Source: JAWAAW01 sp038884575 (GTDB lineage: Archaea; Nanobdellota; Nanobdellia; Woesearchaeales; ARS49). Taken from it: 64,000 bases of DNA. The notes beneath the pieces are model-generated. The model saw nothing but the letters and a program-made list of their open reading frames with translations, searched no databases and was not told the origin of the DNA. This document shows positions 41,139-50,140 of this stretch, in pieces (positions within the stretch are counted from its first letter, which is position 1; every line of letters begins with the position of its first letter). The position numbers were made by a program, and so were the translations under genes. Where the stretch lies: assembly GCA_038884575.1 (NCBI GenBank), contig JAWABQ010000002.1:33198-97197 (forward strand), written 5' to 3'.

Positions 41139-42038
41139 TTGGGAATCAAGCTATTTTTGCTGAACATTTATGACAAGCAGTACAAGAAGCTGCTCGTACT
41201 GAGCTTTCTGCTTCTTTTTGCATGCATAGGGGTGCTAATAGTGCACAAAGTGCAGACAGGGGAGTTTATTTCAAAAGGGGTTTCGCTCAAGGGTGGACTG
41301 ACACTCACAATCCCTGTTTCAGAGGCAGACATCCATTCGCTGCAGTCAGCCCTGTCATCGAAGTTCCCAAAAGCAGACATCAATGTCAGGAGCATTGCAG
41401 AAGCAGGCACAATCAAGGCGCTTATCATAGAAGCAGCAGACATTAACGAGGATGAACTGGTTGCAGCGCTCAGGGAGCAGGGGCTTCCAATGGTTCAGGG
41501 AAAGTTCTCGGTGGAAACAATGGGCTCATCACTTGGCCAGAGTTTCTACAGGCAGACCGTACTTGCCGTAATTGTTGCATTCATTTTCATGAGTTTGGTT
41601 GTATTTGTAACTTTCAGGAATATTTTGCCAAGCCTTTTTGTCATCCTCTGCGCTGTTTCTGACATTGTAAGCACGATAGCGGCAATAGATTTTTTGGGGG
41701 TGAAGCTCTCAACAGCAGGGGTTGCCGCGCTTTTGATGCTCATAGGGTATTCAGTGGATACCGACATCCTGCTAACGACAAAAGTTCTTAAGCGCAAGGA
41801 AGGGACAATATTCAATCGTACCGTCGGCACAATGCGCACGGGAATGCTGATGTCATTTACTGCTTTGGGAGCCTCACTTGCAGGATTCTTTTACACGCAG
41901 TCAGATGTTGTAAAGCAGATAATGCTCATAATATCAATAGGGATGATTTTTGACATGGTATATACCTGGGTGCAGAATGCAGGCATACTCAGGTGGTATC
42001 TTGAAAAGAAGGAGGGCGGCCAAAATGGGCAAGCTTAA
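41139..42038 (+). CDS. secF: Protein translocase accessory subunit SecF
   Basis: 299 residues, six spans expected. GVSLKGGLTLTIPV, then a periplasmic-type loop, SDIVSTIAAIDFLGVKLS, and LIGYSVDTDILL match archaeal SecF. It drives late steps of export with SecD. The start is TTG at 41139, supported by GGTGA five bases upstream; no ATG or GTG in frame is near. TATA-like CTTTAAAAAG near 41100 fits a short leader. Confidence 0.93.
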   Translation: MGIKLFLLNIYDKQYKKLLVLSFLLLFACIGVLIVHKVQTGEFISKGVSLKGGLTLTIPVSEADIHSLQSALSSKFPKADINVRSIAEAGTIKALIIEAADINEDELVAALREQGLPMVQGKFSVETMGSSLGQSFYRQTVLAVIVAFIFMSLVVFVTFRNILPSLFVILCAVSDIVSTIAAIDFLGVKLSTAGVAALLMLIGYSVDTDILLTTKVLKRKEGTIFNRTVGTMRTGMLMSFTALGASLAGFFYTQSDVVKQIMLIISIGMIFDMVYTWVQNAGILRWYLEKKEGGQNGQA

Positions 42039-43764
42039 GCGCGCCCTCACAAACATCCGAGTAATAATCCTGATAGCATTCATACTTTTCATGCTGTTCG
42101 CGCTTAGGCCAGAGCCATGGAACAAGGGGGTAATGATAAAGAGCGTTGTTAAGGACAGCTCTGCAGCACTTGCCGGCATTGCAAGCCCCAAGCCGACAGC
42201 ATCGCCCTTGTCAAAAGAAGTCATCCTGTCGATGAACAACAGGCCAATAACAAATGTTGATGATTATTATGCATTTACAAAAACCCTGAGAATCAACCAG
42301 ACTATACAGGTAAAGACAAGCAAGAACAGCTACAAGCTTATTACAAAGGAGGCATTCAGGACAATAACACTGAATGAGACAGAAAAAAAGAATATCACAG
42401 AGACTATAGAGGTTAATGAGACAATAAACGGCACAATAACCCCTGTCAACAAGACGATAACAAAAGAAATAATTGCAAACAAGACAATGCAGGAATCGCT
42501 TGGAGTTGAAGACATCGGGTTAAGGGTTGACAATGCCCCAAAAACAAACCTCAGGAAGGGGCTTGACCTGCAGGGCGGAACAAGGGTTTTACTGAGGCCT
42601 GCAGAGGCTGTAACCACAGACGTACTTGACATAATTGTTGACAACCTCAAGGAAAGGCTGAATGTTTACGGCCTGAGCGACATTGTAGTCACAACAGTGC
42701 AGGACAAGCCAGGATTCCTTGGCGAGCCCAACAGGTTCATACTTGTCGAAATAGCAGGGGCGACAGAAGAGGAAGTCAAGGATTTGCTTGCAAGGCAGGG
42801 CAAATTTGAGGCAACAGTAGGGAACAAGACAGTATTCCGCGGAGGACAGGACATCACATACGTGTGCCGCACTGCAGAATGCAGCGGTCTTGACCCAAGA
42901 AGGGGCTGCGGCAGGTCTGACAGCGGATGGGCATGCAGCTTCATGTTCAGCATTGCACTGAGCCCTGAAGCAGCACAGCGCCAGGCTGAAGCCACAAAGG
43001 ACCTGAAGATAATCACTGAGCGCGGCGGAAACTACCTGAGCGAAAAGCTTATGCTTTACCTGGATGACCAGCTTGTTGACGAGCTTAGCATTGCTGACGA
43101 CCTAAGGGGAAGGGCAGTCACAGACATTGCAATCACAGGCGGAGGGTCTGGCGCCACCCATGAGGAGGCTGCAAGGGCAACGCTTCAGAGCATGAAGCGC
43201 CTGCAGACAATCCTAATCACAGGAAGCCTGCCTGTCAAGCTTGAGATTGTGCGCATAGACACCATATCGCCAACGCTTGGCTCGCAGTTTATCAAGAATG
43301 CATGGATGGCAGGGTTGATTGCAGTGGCAGTGGTCACTGCAATCCTTGTGTTTGCCTACAGGAAGATAAAAATTGCCCTGCCAATAATCGGTTGCTCGCT
43401 TGCCGAAGTCACATTGACGATGGGGATGTATGCCCTGTTTGGCTGGAATCTTGACCTTGCAGCAATTGCAGGGCTGATTGTTGCGGTTGGAATAGGCGTT
43501 AATGACCAGATCGTCATAATGGATGAGGCGCTCAGAAAAGAGATGGAAAAGGCAGCATACAACTGGAAGGAGCGGCTCAAGCGCGCATTCTTCATAATAT
43601 TCAGCGCGTACTTCACAGTCGTGGTTGCAATGCTGCCCCTGCTCTTTGCCGGCGCAGGGCTGCTGAAGGGATTTGCGCTCACAACAATAATAGGCGCAAC
43701 AATCGGCGTATTAATCACAAGGCCTGCTTATGCATTTGTGATACAGCTCCTTTACGAGGAATAA
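42025..43764 (+). CDS. secD: Protein translocase accessory subunit SecD
   Basis: 579 residues. DLQGGTRVLLRP (about 191-202) is the SecD motif; six spans lie at the N-terminus and after 430 (AGLIVAVGIGVNDQIVIMDE). The long outer domain holds several NxT/S sequons and Cys residues. The order secF-secD is as in haloarchaea. It overlaps secF by 14 bases. ATG 42025 follows GGAGGGCGG. Confidence 0.95.
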   Translation: MGKLKRALTNIRVIILIAFILFMLFALRPEPWNKGVMIKSVVKDSSAALAGIASPKPTASPLSKEVILSMNNRPITNVDDYYAFTKTLRINQTIQVKTSKNSYKLITKEAFRTITLNETEKKNITETIEVNETINGTITPVNKTITKEIIANKTMQESLGVEDIGLRVDNAPKTNLRKGLDLQGGTRVLLRPAEAVTTDVLDIIVDNLKERLNVYGLSDIVVTTVQDKPGFLGEPNRFILVEIAGATEEEVKDLLARQGKFEATVGNKTVFRGGQDITYVCRTAECSGLDPRRGCGRSDSGWACSFMFSIALSPEAAQRQAEATKDLKIITERGGNYLSEKLMLYLDDQLVDELSIADDLRGRAVTDIAITGGGSGATHEEAARATLQSMKRLQTILITGSLPVKLEIVRIDTISPTLGSQFIKNAWMAGLIAVAVVTAILVFAYRKIKIALPIIGCSLAEVTLTMGMYALFGWNLDLAAIAGLIVAVGIGVNDQIVIMDEALRKEMEKAAYNWKERLKRAFFIIFSAYFTVVVAMLPLLFAGAGLLKGFALTTIIGATIGVLITRPAYAFVIQLLYEE

Positions 43765-43766
43765 TA

Positions 43767-44126
43767 ATGGCAACAAAGGCAAGCTCAATAATCCTTGTGG
43801 CACTTTGCACCATACTGACATCAATTGCCCAAGTGCTTTGGAAATTTGCAGCAGACTCAGGCGGAATACCGGCAATGCTCCAGAGCTGGCAGCTATGGGC
43901 AGGGTTCGGGCTTTATGGCATCGGGGCTGCAGTCCTGATAAGGTCATTCAAGGAAGGCGAAGTCTCAGTGGTCTATCCTGTAATTGCCTCAAGCTACATA
44001 TGGGTCGCACTGCTTTCCAACCATTACTTTTCAGAGCCGATAAACACTTTCAAATGGCTTGGCATTGCCACAATAGTGCTGGGCATCACTGTGCTTGGCA
44101 CCGGAAATGTGAGGGTGAAGCGATGA
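43767..44126 (+). CDS. SMR/EamA-type small membrane transporter, subunit 1
   Basis: 119 residues, four spans. LWKFAADSGGIP and GEVSVVYPVIASSYIWVAL place it in the small multidrug resistance/EamA superfamily of half-size transporters. It is followed by a second half-size protein through ATGA overlap, so a heterodimer is likely. In glycan contexts such pairs act as lipid-linked sugar flippases (ArnE/ArnF); the substrate here is unknown. Confidence 0.85.
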   Translation: MATKASSIILVALCTILTSIAQVLWKFAADSGGIPAMLQSWQLWAGFGLYGIGAAVLIRSFKEGEVSVVYPVIASSYIWVALLSNHYFSEPINTFKWLGIATIVLGITVLGTGNVRVKR

Positions 44127-44497
44127 CAACAGCGCTGTGGGCTGCAGGGCTTGTAATTCTTGGCACTTTTATTGGCGCAGGAGGGCCTATTTTGTTCAAG
44201 AAAGGCAGCGCCACGTTCAGCCTTGACCCGCGCAAAATCCTCAAAAACCCGCTGATACTGTTCAGGAACTATTATGTCCTTCTCGGCTGCCTGCTTTACA
44301 GCATATCGTCATTCATTTTTATCCCTGCGCTGCGCGGCGGCGAGCTCTCTGTGCTTTACCCGCTTGTCTCGCTCAGCTACATCTGGGTTTCCCTGCTCAG
44401 CGTGAAATTCCTTGGCGAGCGGATGAACCTCACAAAAATCACAGGAATCGCGCTCATAATCATCGGCGTGTCGCTCATTGGCATCGGAAGCACATGA
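44123..44497 (+). CDS. SMR/EamA-type small membrane transporter, subunit 2
   Basis: 124 residues, four spans. GGELSVLYPLVSLSYIWVSLLSVKFLGERMNL is the EamA/SMR signature. Partner of the preceding gene; starts by ATGA overlap and ends by ATGA overlap with the NFACT gene. The frame extending to 43805 is antisense-free but overlaps the partner and is rejected as N-terminal sequence. Confidence 0.85.
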   Translation: MTTALWAAGLVILGTFIGAGGPILFKKGSATFSLDPRKILKNPLILFRNYYVLLGCLLYSISSFIFIPALRGGELSVLYPLVSLSYIWVSLLSVKFLGERMNLTKITGIALIIIGVSLIGIGST

Positions 44498-45570
44498 CAA
44501 AAACCGAAATTACATCCTTTGACCTGCATTTCCTTCTCACAGAGCTTCAGCCGCTGGTCGGGACAAGGCTTGACAAGATTTACGTGCTTGGGGACCGCGG
44601 CGTTTTAATCACGTTTGGCAACAAAAAAATGCTCCAGGCAGGGCCAGGAAAGCTCTGGCTGCCTGCTGAAAAGCCGCAAACGCCAGAACAGATACATCCT
44701 TTTGCAGCCCAGATGAGGAAACTGATAGGAAACAGCAAAGTTGAAAGGATAGAACAGGTTTGCTCGGAAAGAATACTCGCAATCCACATTATGAGGTCGG
44801 GAAAGAGTTTTGTCCTGTTCATTGAAATCTTTGGGAGGGGAAACATAATCCTTTGCGACAGCACAGGAATTGTAATGGCCGCCCTTGCCCTTAATGACAG
44901 GGTGCAGCGCGGAAAGCCGTACCAATTGCCAAAGAGCATTGACACTTTCCACCTTGACGGAAAGCAGTTTTGTGAAAAATTCCTGGAAAGCAGGGACAAT
45001 GTCTCAAAAACACTTGCTGCAGGACTTGGGCTTGGAAAAATCCTTGCAGAGGAGCTTTGCGTAAGGTGCGGAATATCAACAGCAGAAAAGCCGACAGCAG
45101 GACATGCTGATGAGATTTATCATGAACTGCAGAAAATGCTTTCACAGACGCCATCTCCGCAGATTATTTACGAGGGAAGCATTCTTGCTGATGCAACCCC
45201 TGTGCCTTTCCAGTGCTATGCAACAAAAAAGCGCGAAAACATTGAAAGCTTTGGAGCAGCGCTTGCAAGGATATTTGCCCTGCCGGCAGAGGCAGTGAAG
45301 GAGCAAAAGACAGCGCCAGTGCAGGAAAAGCTCAAAAAAATAGAGACAATGATACAAATGCAGGAGCAGAGCCTTGCCAGGCTGCAGGAAAAGGCAGAGG
45401 AAGAGCGCAAAAAAGGCGAATACATTTACGAGCACTATCAGGAAATCAAAAAACTTCTTGACGAGATAATTGAGGCAAAGAAAAAACTGAGCTGGAAGGA
45501 AGTAAAGGCAAAATTCCCGCAAATACAAGAAATAAACGAAGCTACAGGCGATATTGTTGTAGAAATTTAA
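44494..45570 (+). CDS. Short NFACT (Rqc2/NEMF/FbpA) family protein
   Basis: 358 residues, about half the usual archaeal length. MTKTEITSFDLHFLLTELQPLVGTRLDKIY opens the NFACT-N domain; HhH-like middle near 160-190 (GLGLGKILAEELCVRCGI), then a coiled coil (about 275-335). It stops where the NFACT-R domain should begin. Full-length homologues sense stalled 50S subunits and add C-terminal tails. No remnant of the missing domain is seen downstream. Confidence 0.9.
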   Translation: MTKTEITSFDLHFLLTELQPLVGTRLDKIYVLGDRGVLITFGNKKMLQAGPGKLWLPAEKPQTPEQIHPFAAQMRKLIGNSKVERIEQVCSERILAIHIMRSGKSFVLFIEIFGRGNIILCDSTGIVMAALALNDRVQRGKPYQLPKSIDTFHLDGKQFCEKFLESRDNVSKTLAAGLGLGKILAEELCVRCGISTAEKPTAGHADEIYHELQKMLSQTPSPQIIYEGSILADATPVPFQCYATKKRENIESFGAALARIFALPAEAVKEQKTAPVQEKLKKIETMIQMQEQSLARLQEKAEEERKKGEYIYEHYQEIKKLLDEIIEAKKKLSWKEVKAKFPQIQEINEATGDIVVEI

Positions 45571-45645
45571 TTTCCATTATCGCTGGCACCGCGACTGTAA
45601 GGAGCCGTATCTTGTATCTGTTTGTTATTAATGAAAGAGTTAGGT

Positions 45646-45753
45646 GGACAGCTTACCCGATTTCCCGCGCAATGCAGTACAGTCGGGTACGGAGGCTGGT
45701 TTAACTGCCGAGTTCGAATGGGATCGGGTGGGACCCAGCCCCTATGACCGTCC
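45646..45753 (-). rRNA. rrf: 5S ribosomal RNA
   Basis: Reverse strand. Helix I pairs GGACGG (45753-45748) with CTGTCC (45651-45646). The loop-B/helix-III stretch CCCATTCGAACTCGGCAGTTAAAC is diagnostic. About 108 nt as bounded, a little short for 5S; ends could extend a few bases. Isolated from any 16S/23S genes. TATA TTTATAAAG at 45776-45784 lies 26 bases upstream. Confidence 0.92.
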
Positions 45754-45774
45754 GAAATGAAAACACTATGGGCG

Positions 45775-45784
45775 GTTTATAAAG
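45775..45784 (-). promoter_or_regulatory. TATA box of the 5S rRNA gene
   Basis: GTTTATAAAG centred about 26 bases before the 5S 5' end at 45753. It also touches the 3' end region of the gene at 45798. Confidence 0.75.
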
Positions 45785-45797
45785 CTTACGCCTTTTT

Positions 45798-46661
45798 TTA
45801 TCTTGGGTAAATGTACAGCGCAATAAATGTCACGATTGCCCAGAGGAGCATTCCAATCATCATTTTTGCATCCTTAAACACAAGCTCAGGATGCCTTGCA
45901 ATCGGAGAACCCGAATAAATCAATGAGAAATACCTGAAAATAACAAACAAAGCAAAAGGAAGAGAGAACGCGAGCTGAGGATGGGTGCCGAGCAAAGCAA
46001 ATGCTCCGTATGCAAGTATTAGCAGTGCTGTTGCAACAATCATCAATGCATTTGCTATCTCTTTTGTGTAAACCTTGAGTGTTTCCTTGTGCATTCCTGC
46101 CTTTGAGCCAAGGAATGCAAGGTCAGCATAACGCTTTCCTGCCAGCAAAAACAGTGCGAAAAAGAAAGTGCACAAGACAAGCCATGGCGAGATTGTTACC
46201 CCAATAATGAATGTTCCTGAGACTGCGCGCACAACAAAATTAATTGCTACAGCAAGAATGTCTGCAAAAGCCACATTCTTCAACAGGAACGAATATAGCT
46301 GGGTGAGGACCACGATGAATCCTGCTGCATAAAAGAAATCCCTGTTGAGCCGCAAAGCAAGCCAAAGGCCTGCAATAAGGAGAATAATTCCCCAAATGAA
46401 CGCTGCAAAGACAGGAATTTTTCCTGCAGCAATTGGCCTTTTTCGCTTTTCAGGATGAGCCCTATCCTTTTTCCTGTCAACAATGTCATTGATTATGTAA
46501 TTGAAAGACGAGCAAAGGCACAAGCTCACAAAACCAAGGAAAGTCACCCAGAGAAGTCCGGGCTCCATTACTTTGCCAACAAAAATTATTGGCAGGAAGA
46601 CAAGCAAATTCTTGTACCACTGCAAAGGCCTGAGCACTTTGATATAATCAATAATTCCCAT
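45798..46661 (-). CDS. UbiA-family transferase, decaprenyl-phosphate phosphoribosyltransferase-like
   Basis: 287 residues, 8-9 spans. The first Asp-rich motif NDIVDRKKDRAHPEKRKRPIA (about 57-77) and the later GKRYADL match UbiA proteins of the DPPR synthase group, which move phosphoribose onto polyprenyl phosphate to start arabinofuranose donor synthesis. RPLQWYKNLLVFLP at the N-terminus is typical of that group. Divergent from an FAD/SDR gene pair. A lipid prenyltransferase role is the alternative. Confidence 0.82.
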   Translation of the reverse strand: MGIIDYIKVLRPLQWYKNLLVFLPIIFVGKVMEPGLLWVTFLGFVSLCLCSSFNYIINDIVDRKKDRAHPEKRKRPIAAGKIPVFAAFIWGIILLIAGLWLALRLNRDFFYAAGFIVVLTQLYSFLLKNVAFADILAVAINFVVRAVSGTFIIGVTISPWLVLCTFFFALFLLAGKRYADLAFLGSKAGMHKETLKVYTKEIANALMIVATALLILAYGAFALLGTHPQLAFSLPFALFVIFRYFSLIYSGSPIARHPELVFKDAKMMIGMLLWAIVTFIALYIYPR

Positions 46662-46739
46662 ATACTTTGCAACTTTTATGGGGTTTATTAAGGTTGTGCT
46701 GACGATAACTTTATAAATCGTTCAAAGGTCGTCAAAACA

Positions 46740-48011
46740 ATGCGGGTGTTCATACTTGGGGGCGGACTCTCAGGACTGGCTGCTGCTGACAAGCTCCTTG
46801 ATTCAGGAAAGGCAGAAGTCACAATCCTTGAGAAGATGCAATTCCTTGGGGGGCTTGCCAGAAGCGTTGAGGTTGATGGAGAGCTTATCCCGATATTCAA
46901 CCACCACATTGTGCGCACAAACAAGAAGACGCTTGAATACCTGAGAAGGTATGATTTGCTTGGCAATAACACATGGAAGCGCATAAACCTTGCAGTTGCG
47001 TGGAAAAACAGGGTTTACAACATCAATAAGCCCTGGAAATATCTGCGGTTCAGCTACCTTAACCTTATTGAGAAGATAAGGTTTGGCATTTTCGGGCTTT
47101 ATGTCTCATATTTATTCAATCCAGACAGGCTTCCTGACAGCCTTGATGCAGAAACCTGGCTGAACAAGGCATGCGGAAGGGCTGTAACGCAGAAAATGCA
47201 TTACCAGCTCTATGCAAGGAACAAGTTCAACATCCCGCTGAGCCAGATTTCGGCAAAGCAGTTTGCGCACAGGATGAAAGAAAGGGAATTCAATGACAAG
47301 TTCACTTATCCGATGCGCGGAATACAGGGGCTGATTGACGGCTTAGAGCAGGACGTGCTGAGGAAAGGGGGAAAAATAATCAGGAAGGCAGATACGACCC
47401 ACATCGACGTCCAGAAGCGCGTAATCACATACAAGGTAGGCGGCAAAGAGCACTCAGAAGTCTATGACGCACTCATTAACACGATTCCGGTTGAGGAATT
47501 CCTTAAGTTCACAAAAGGGATTCCAAAAGAATATTCTGACAACCTCAAAAAGCTAAAGTACACGCCTGTTGTCGGCATTTTGTTCGGGACAAAAGACTAT
47601 CTTGACCCTGAAAATTACTGGATAAACTTCTTTGGGGAGCGCGTGCATGTAATGTACCAGCACTCACTCCTTGTTGACAAGTACAGGACAAAAATAACGT
47701 GGGTGGACCGCTATGGCGGAAGCGCAGAAGACCTGGCAAAGTCAGATGATGAGATAAAAGACCTTTACCTTGGCGCTGTCAGGAAATACTTCCCAAAAAT
47801 GGATGTGAAATTCTGCCTTGTATTCAGGGATAAGTATGCAGAGCCGATTTATGACAGGGATTATGCAAAATACTGCCCGAAATACAGGACTCCTATTCAG
47901 GGGCTGTACAATGCAGGAATCCAGGTCACATTCCCAAAAATCAGGAACATGAATGTGGCGCTTGAAAGCGGGGAAAAAGTTGCAGGAATTTTGCTGGAGG
48001 ACTTCAAATGA
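46740..48011 (+). CDS. FAD-dependent oxidoreductase (amine oxidase/UGM-like fold)
   Basis: 423 residues. N-terminal dinucleotide site ILGGGLSGLAAADKLL (5-20) and EKMQFLGGLARS (about 32-43); C-terminal GLYNAGIQVTFPKIRNMNVALESG closes the FAD site. Similar to protoporphyrinogen-oxidase-like and UDP-galactopyranose-mutase-like proteins in glycan loci. TATA TTATAAAT 26 bases upstream. It overlaps the SDR gene by ATGA, suggesting a two-step redox or ring change of a sugar. Confidence 0.85.
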   Translation: MRVFILGGGLSGLAAADKLLDSGKAEVTILEKMQFLGGLARSVEVDGELIPIFNHHIVRTNKKTLEYLRRYDLLGNNTWKRINLAVAWKNRVYNINKPWKYLRFSYLNLIEKIRFGIFGLYVSYLFNPDRLPDSLDAETWLNKACGRAVTQKMHYQLYARNKFNIPLSQISAKQFAHRMKEREFNDKFTYPMRGIQGLIDGLEQDVLRKGGKIIRKADTTHIDVQKRVITYKVGGKEHSEVYDALINTIPVEEFLKFTKGIPKEYSDNLKKLKYTPVVGILFGTKDYLDPENYWINFFGERVHVMYQHSLLVDKYRTKITWVDRYGGSAEDLAKSDDEIKDLYLGAVRKYFPKMDVKFCLVFRDKYAEPIYDRDYAKYCPKYRTPIQGLYNAGIQVTFPKIRNMNVALESGEKVAGILLEDFK

Positions 48012-48940
48012 AGGTTGTTGTTACCGGTGCAGCCGGACTGGTCGGGCAAAACCTTGTCCCAATGCTTCTTGCCCAAGGATACAGAATTACTGCCATTGAC
48101 AGAAATCCTAACATTAACCTGCTGAAAAGGCTTCATCCAAAAGTAAACTGCATACAGACAGATGTCAGCTATCCTGGGAAATGGGAGCGCGAATTCAAGG
48201 ATGCTGACTGCGTAATAGAGCTTCACGCACAAATTGCAGCCCAAACAGCAAAACCGTTTGAGAGGAGCAATATTGAAGGCGTAAGCAATGTCCTTGAGAT
48301 TTGCAAGAAATACAGGATAAAAAACCTGATTCACATAAGCTCATCAGTGGTCATTTCTGTGGCAAAAGACGAGTACACAAGGACAAAGCGCATAGGAGAG
48401 CAGATGGTGCACAAAAGCAAAGTCCCGCACACTATTTTGAGGCCTCCGCTCATGTTTGGCTGCTTTGATGCCAAGCACCTTGGCTGGATAACGCGCTTTA
48501 TGGAGAAAACACCGATTGTCCCTGTGCCTGGCTCTGGAAAATACATCAGGCAGCCCTTGTTTGTCAATGATTTGTGCAAAGTCATAGTTGAGCTCACAAA
48601 AAGAAAGCCGCAAAACAAAATATACAACATAATCGGACTGGAAAAAATACCTTACATTGACCTGCTGAAAATAATTGCAAAAACCCGCGGGTGGCATAGG
48701 CTTTTTGTTCCATTGCCTTTGTGGCTTTTCGGATTCCTTTTGAGGGTTTACAGCTTTGTTTTCCGCAAGACTGTATTTACTCCTGACCAGATGAGGGCTC
48801 TTGTCGCAGGAGACGAATTCCCTGTTGAGAATTGGTGCGAGGAATTCGGGGTAAGATACACTCCGTTCAAGGAGGCAATCTGGAAGACCTGGCACTCGCC
48901 GTGCTCAAAGTACGCAAAAGAAATGGTTTCTCCACACTGA
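48008..48940 (+). CDS. Extended SDR, NAD-dependent sugar epimerase/dehydratase family
   Basis: 310 residues. NAD loop GAAGLVGQN (7-15), catalytic-type YTRTK (about 122-126, YxxxK) and a preceding Ser pair. A hydrophobic segment near 240-255 (LWLFGFLLRVYSFVF) suggests membrane association. Likely acts on a nucleotide- or lipid-linked sugar. Translationally coupled to the FAD gene. Confidence 0.85.
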   Translation: MKVVVTGAAGLVGQNLVPMLLAQGYRITAIDRNPNINLLKRLHPKVNCIQTDVSYPGKWEREFKDADCVIELHAQIAAQTAKPFERSNIEGVSNVLEICKKYRIKNLIHISSSVVISVAKDEYTRTKRIGEQMVHKSKVPHTILRPPLMFGCFDAKHLGWITRFMEKTPIVPVPGSGKYIRQPLFVNDLCKVIVELTKRKPQNKIYNIIGLEKIPYIDLLKIIAKTRGWHRLFVPLPLWLFGFLLRVYSFVFRKTVFTPDQMRALVAGDEFPVENWCEEFGVRYTPFKEAIWKTWHSPCSKYAKEMVSPH

Positions 48941-49051
48941 CTTCATTATGCATTAACAGCTCCAATTGGCTCGCTTTGCTCGCATAAAGACTCTCGCGGC
49001 GAATTCGCGAATTACATTCTGCTCATTCAGCCGCTCATAAAAAATAAACAG
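48941..49051. other. Convergent spacer with palindromes, no gene
   Basis: 111 bases between convergent stops. It holds the perfect 12-base palindrome AATTCGCGAATT (49002-49013) and nearby repeats of CTCGC and CGCG. No open frame, tRNA or promoter is apparent; it may act in transcript ending. Confidence 0.5.
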
Positions 49052-50098
49052 TCAGAAAAACCATCTAACTATTGCCAGTATGCCTTGCTTCCATGGAACC
49101 CTGTGGGTGACTCCTGTTTTTCCCTGGTATTCCTTGTAGTGCTGCAAATACCACTTGTAGCTGTCAATCAGGGCATCAACATTGCTGTACTGCGGTTTGA
49201 AGCCAAGCACTTTTTTTGCCTTTTCTATGCTGACAAAGCTGTCCTTGTCAGCTGTCTCATAAACCCATTTGTATAGTGGGGAGAGTTTGAGCTTTTCAAG
49301 AACCCTGAGTGTATTGATGACAAGGAATGGCGGAGTGCCGATGACACGCCTGTGGAAGCCTGCATAGTTGAGCAGTGCCTGATAGTCTTTTTTCATAGTG
49401 CTGAATTTTTCTGCCCCGATGTTGAAAGTGTCATTTGCAATCCTTGCAGGTTTTGTTGCTGCAAGCCAAATTGCCTGGTTTAGGTCTTCTACATGCAAAA
49501 GCTGGTAAAGGTTGTTTCCCCAGCCGACAATCGGAATATTTTTTCCGCGCCTCACCCAGTCAAAGAGGACATCAAATACTCCAAGCCTTCCTGCGCCAAT
49601 GAAGGACTTTGGCCTTAGGATTGGGACGCACATGCGGTTGCGGTATGACTGCGCTATTTTCTCAGCAATCACCTTGCTCTCGCCATAAGGCCCAACCCCC
49701 TGCAGTTTGTCAGTCTCGTAAAGCGGGTGGTGGTCTGGGATGCCGTAAACAGCGGTTGTGGAGATATGCACGACACGCTCAATGCCCAGCTCATCTGCAA
49801 CCTCAAAAACAGCCTTTGTGCCATTGATGTTAACAGACTTTATTTCAGCAGGCTTCCACAAAGGCAGCCCTGCAGCAGCATGGACAATCACATCAGCGCC
49901 CATGGCTGCCCTTCGCAGGATGTCCTTGTTCCTGATGTCGCCCTGGAAGTGCTGCACGCCATTTATGTCAGGATAATCAAAGGGGCTCAGGTCAATTGTG
50001 CGCACCTTGCAGCCTTTTTTCAGCAAGTATCGCGAGAGGTTGTATCCGAGAAATCCTGCCCCTCCTGTTATCAGTATTGTGAGCTGTTTCTGTGCCAT
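49052..50098 (-). CDS. Extended SDR, NAD-dependent epimerase
   Basis: 348 residues. ITGGAGFLGYNLSRYL with the GxxGxxG loop, DLSPFD, then STTAVYG and YGESK (YxxxK, about 146-150). Member of the UDP-hexose/3-beta-HSD-like epimerases. The start at 50098 (MAQKQLTILITG) is set by TATA CTTTTAAAG at 50124-50132; an upstream Met at 50119 falls inside the promoter. Confidence 0.88.
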   Translation of the reverse strand: MAQKQLTILITGGAGFLGYNLSRYLLKKGCKVRTIDLSPFDYPDINGVQHFQGDIRNKDILRRAAMGADVIVHAAAGLPLWKPAEIKSVNINGTKAVFEVADELGIERVVHISTTAVYGIPDHHPLYETDKLQGVGPYGESKVIAEKIAQSYRNRMCVPILRPKSFIGAGRLGVFDVLFDWVRRGKNIPIVGWGNNLYQLLHVEDLNQAIWLAATKPARIANDTFNIGAEKFSTMKKDYQALLNYAGFHRRVIGTPPFLVINTLRVLEKLKLSPLYKWVYETADKDSFVSIEKAKKVLGFKPQYSNVDALIDSYKWYLQHYKEYQGKTGVTHRVPWKQGILAIVRWFF

Positions 50099-50140
50099 CT
50101 TTTTTTCTTTGGATTGCACACCACTTTTAAAGCTTGTGGA

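Noticed and set aside
43805..44122. Long N-terminal extension of SMR subunit 2
   Set aside because: It overlaps subunit 1 in another frame and lacks membrane-protein character; ATGA coupling at 44123 is the natural start.
45571..45645. Possible extra small RNA 3' of the 5S rRNA
   Set aside because: Some G+C-rich stretches are present, but no stable long helix or promoter could be found by eye.
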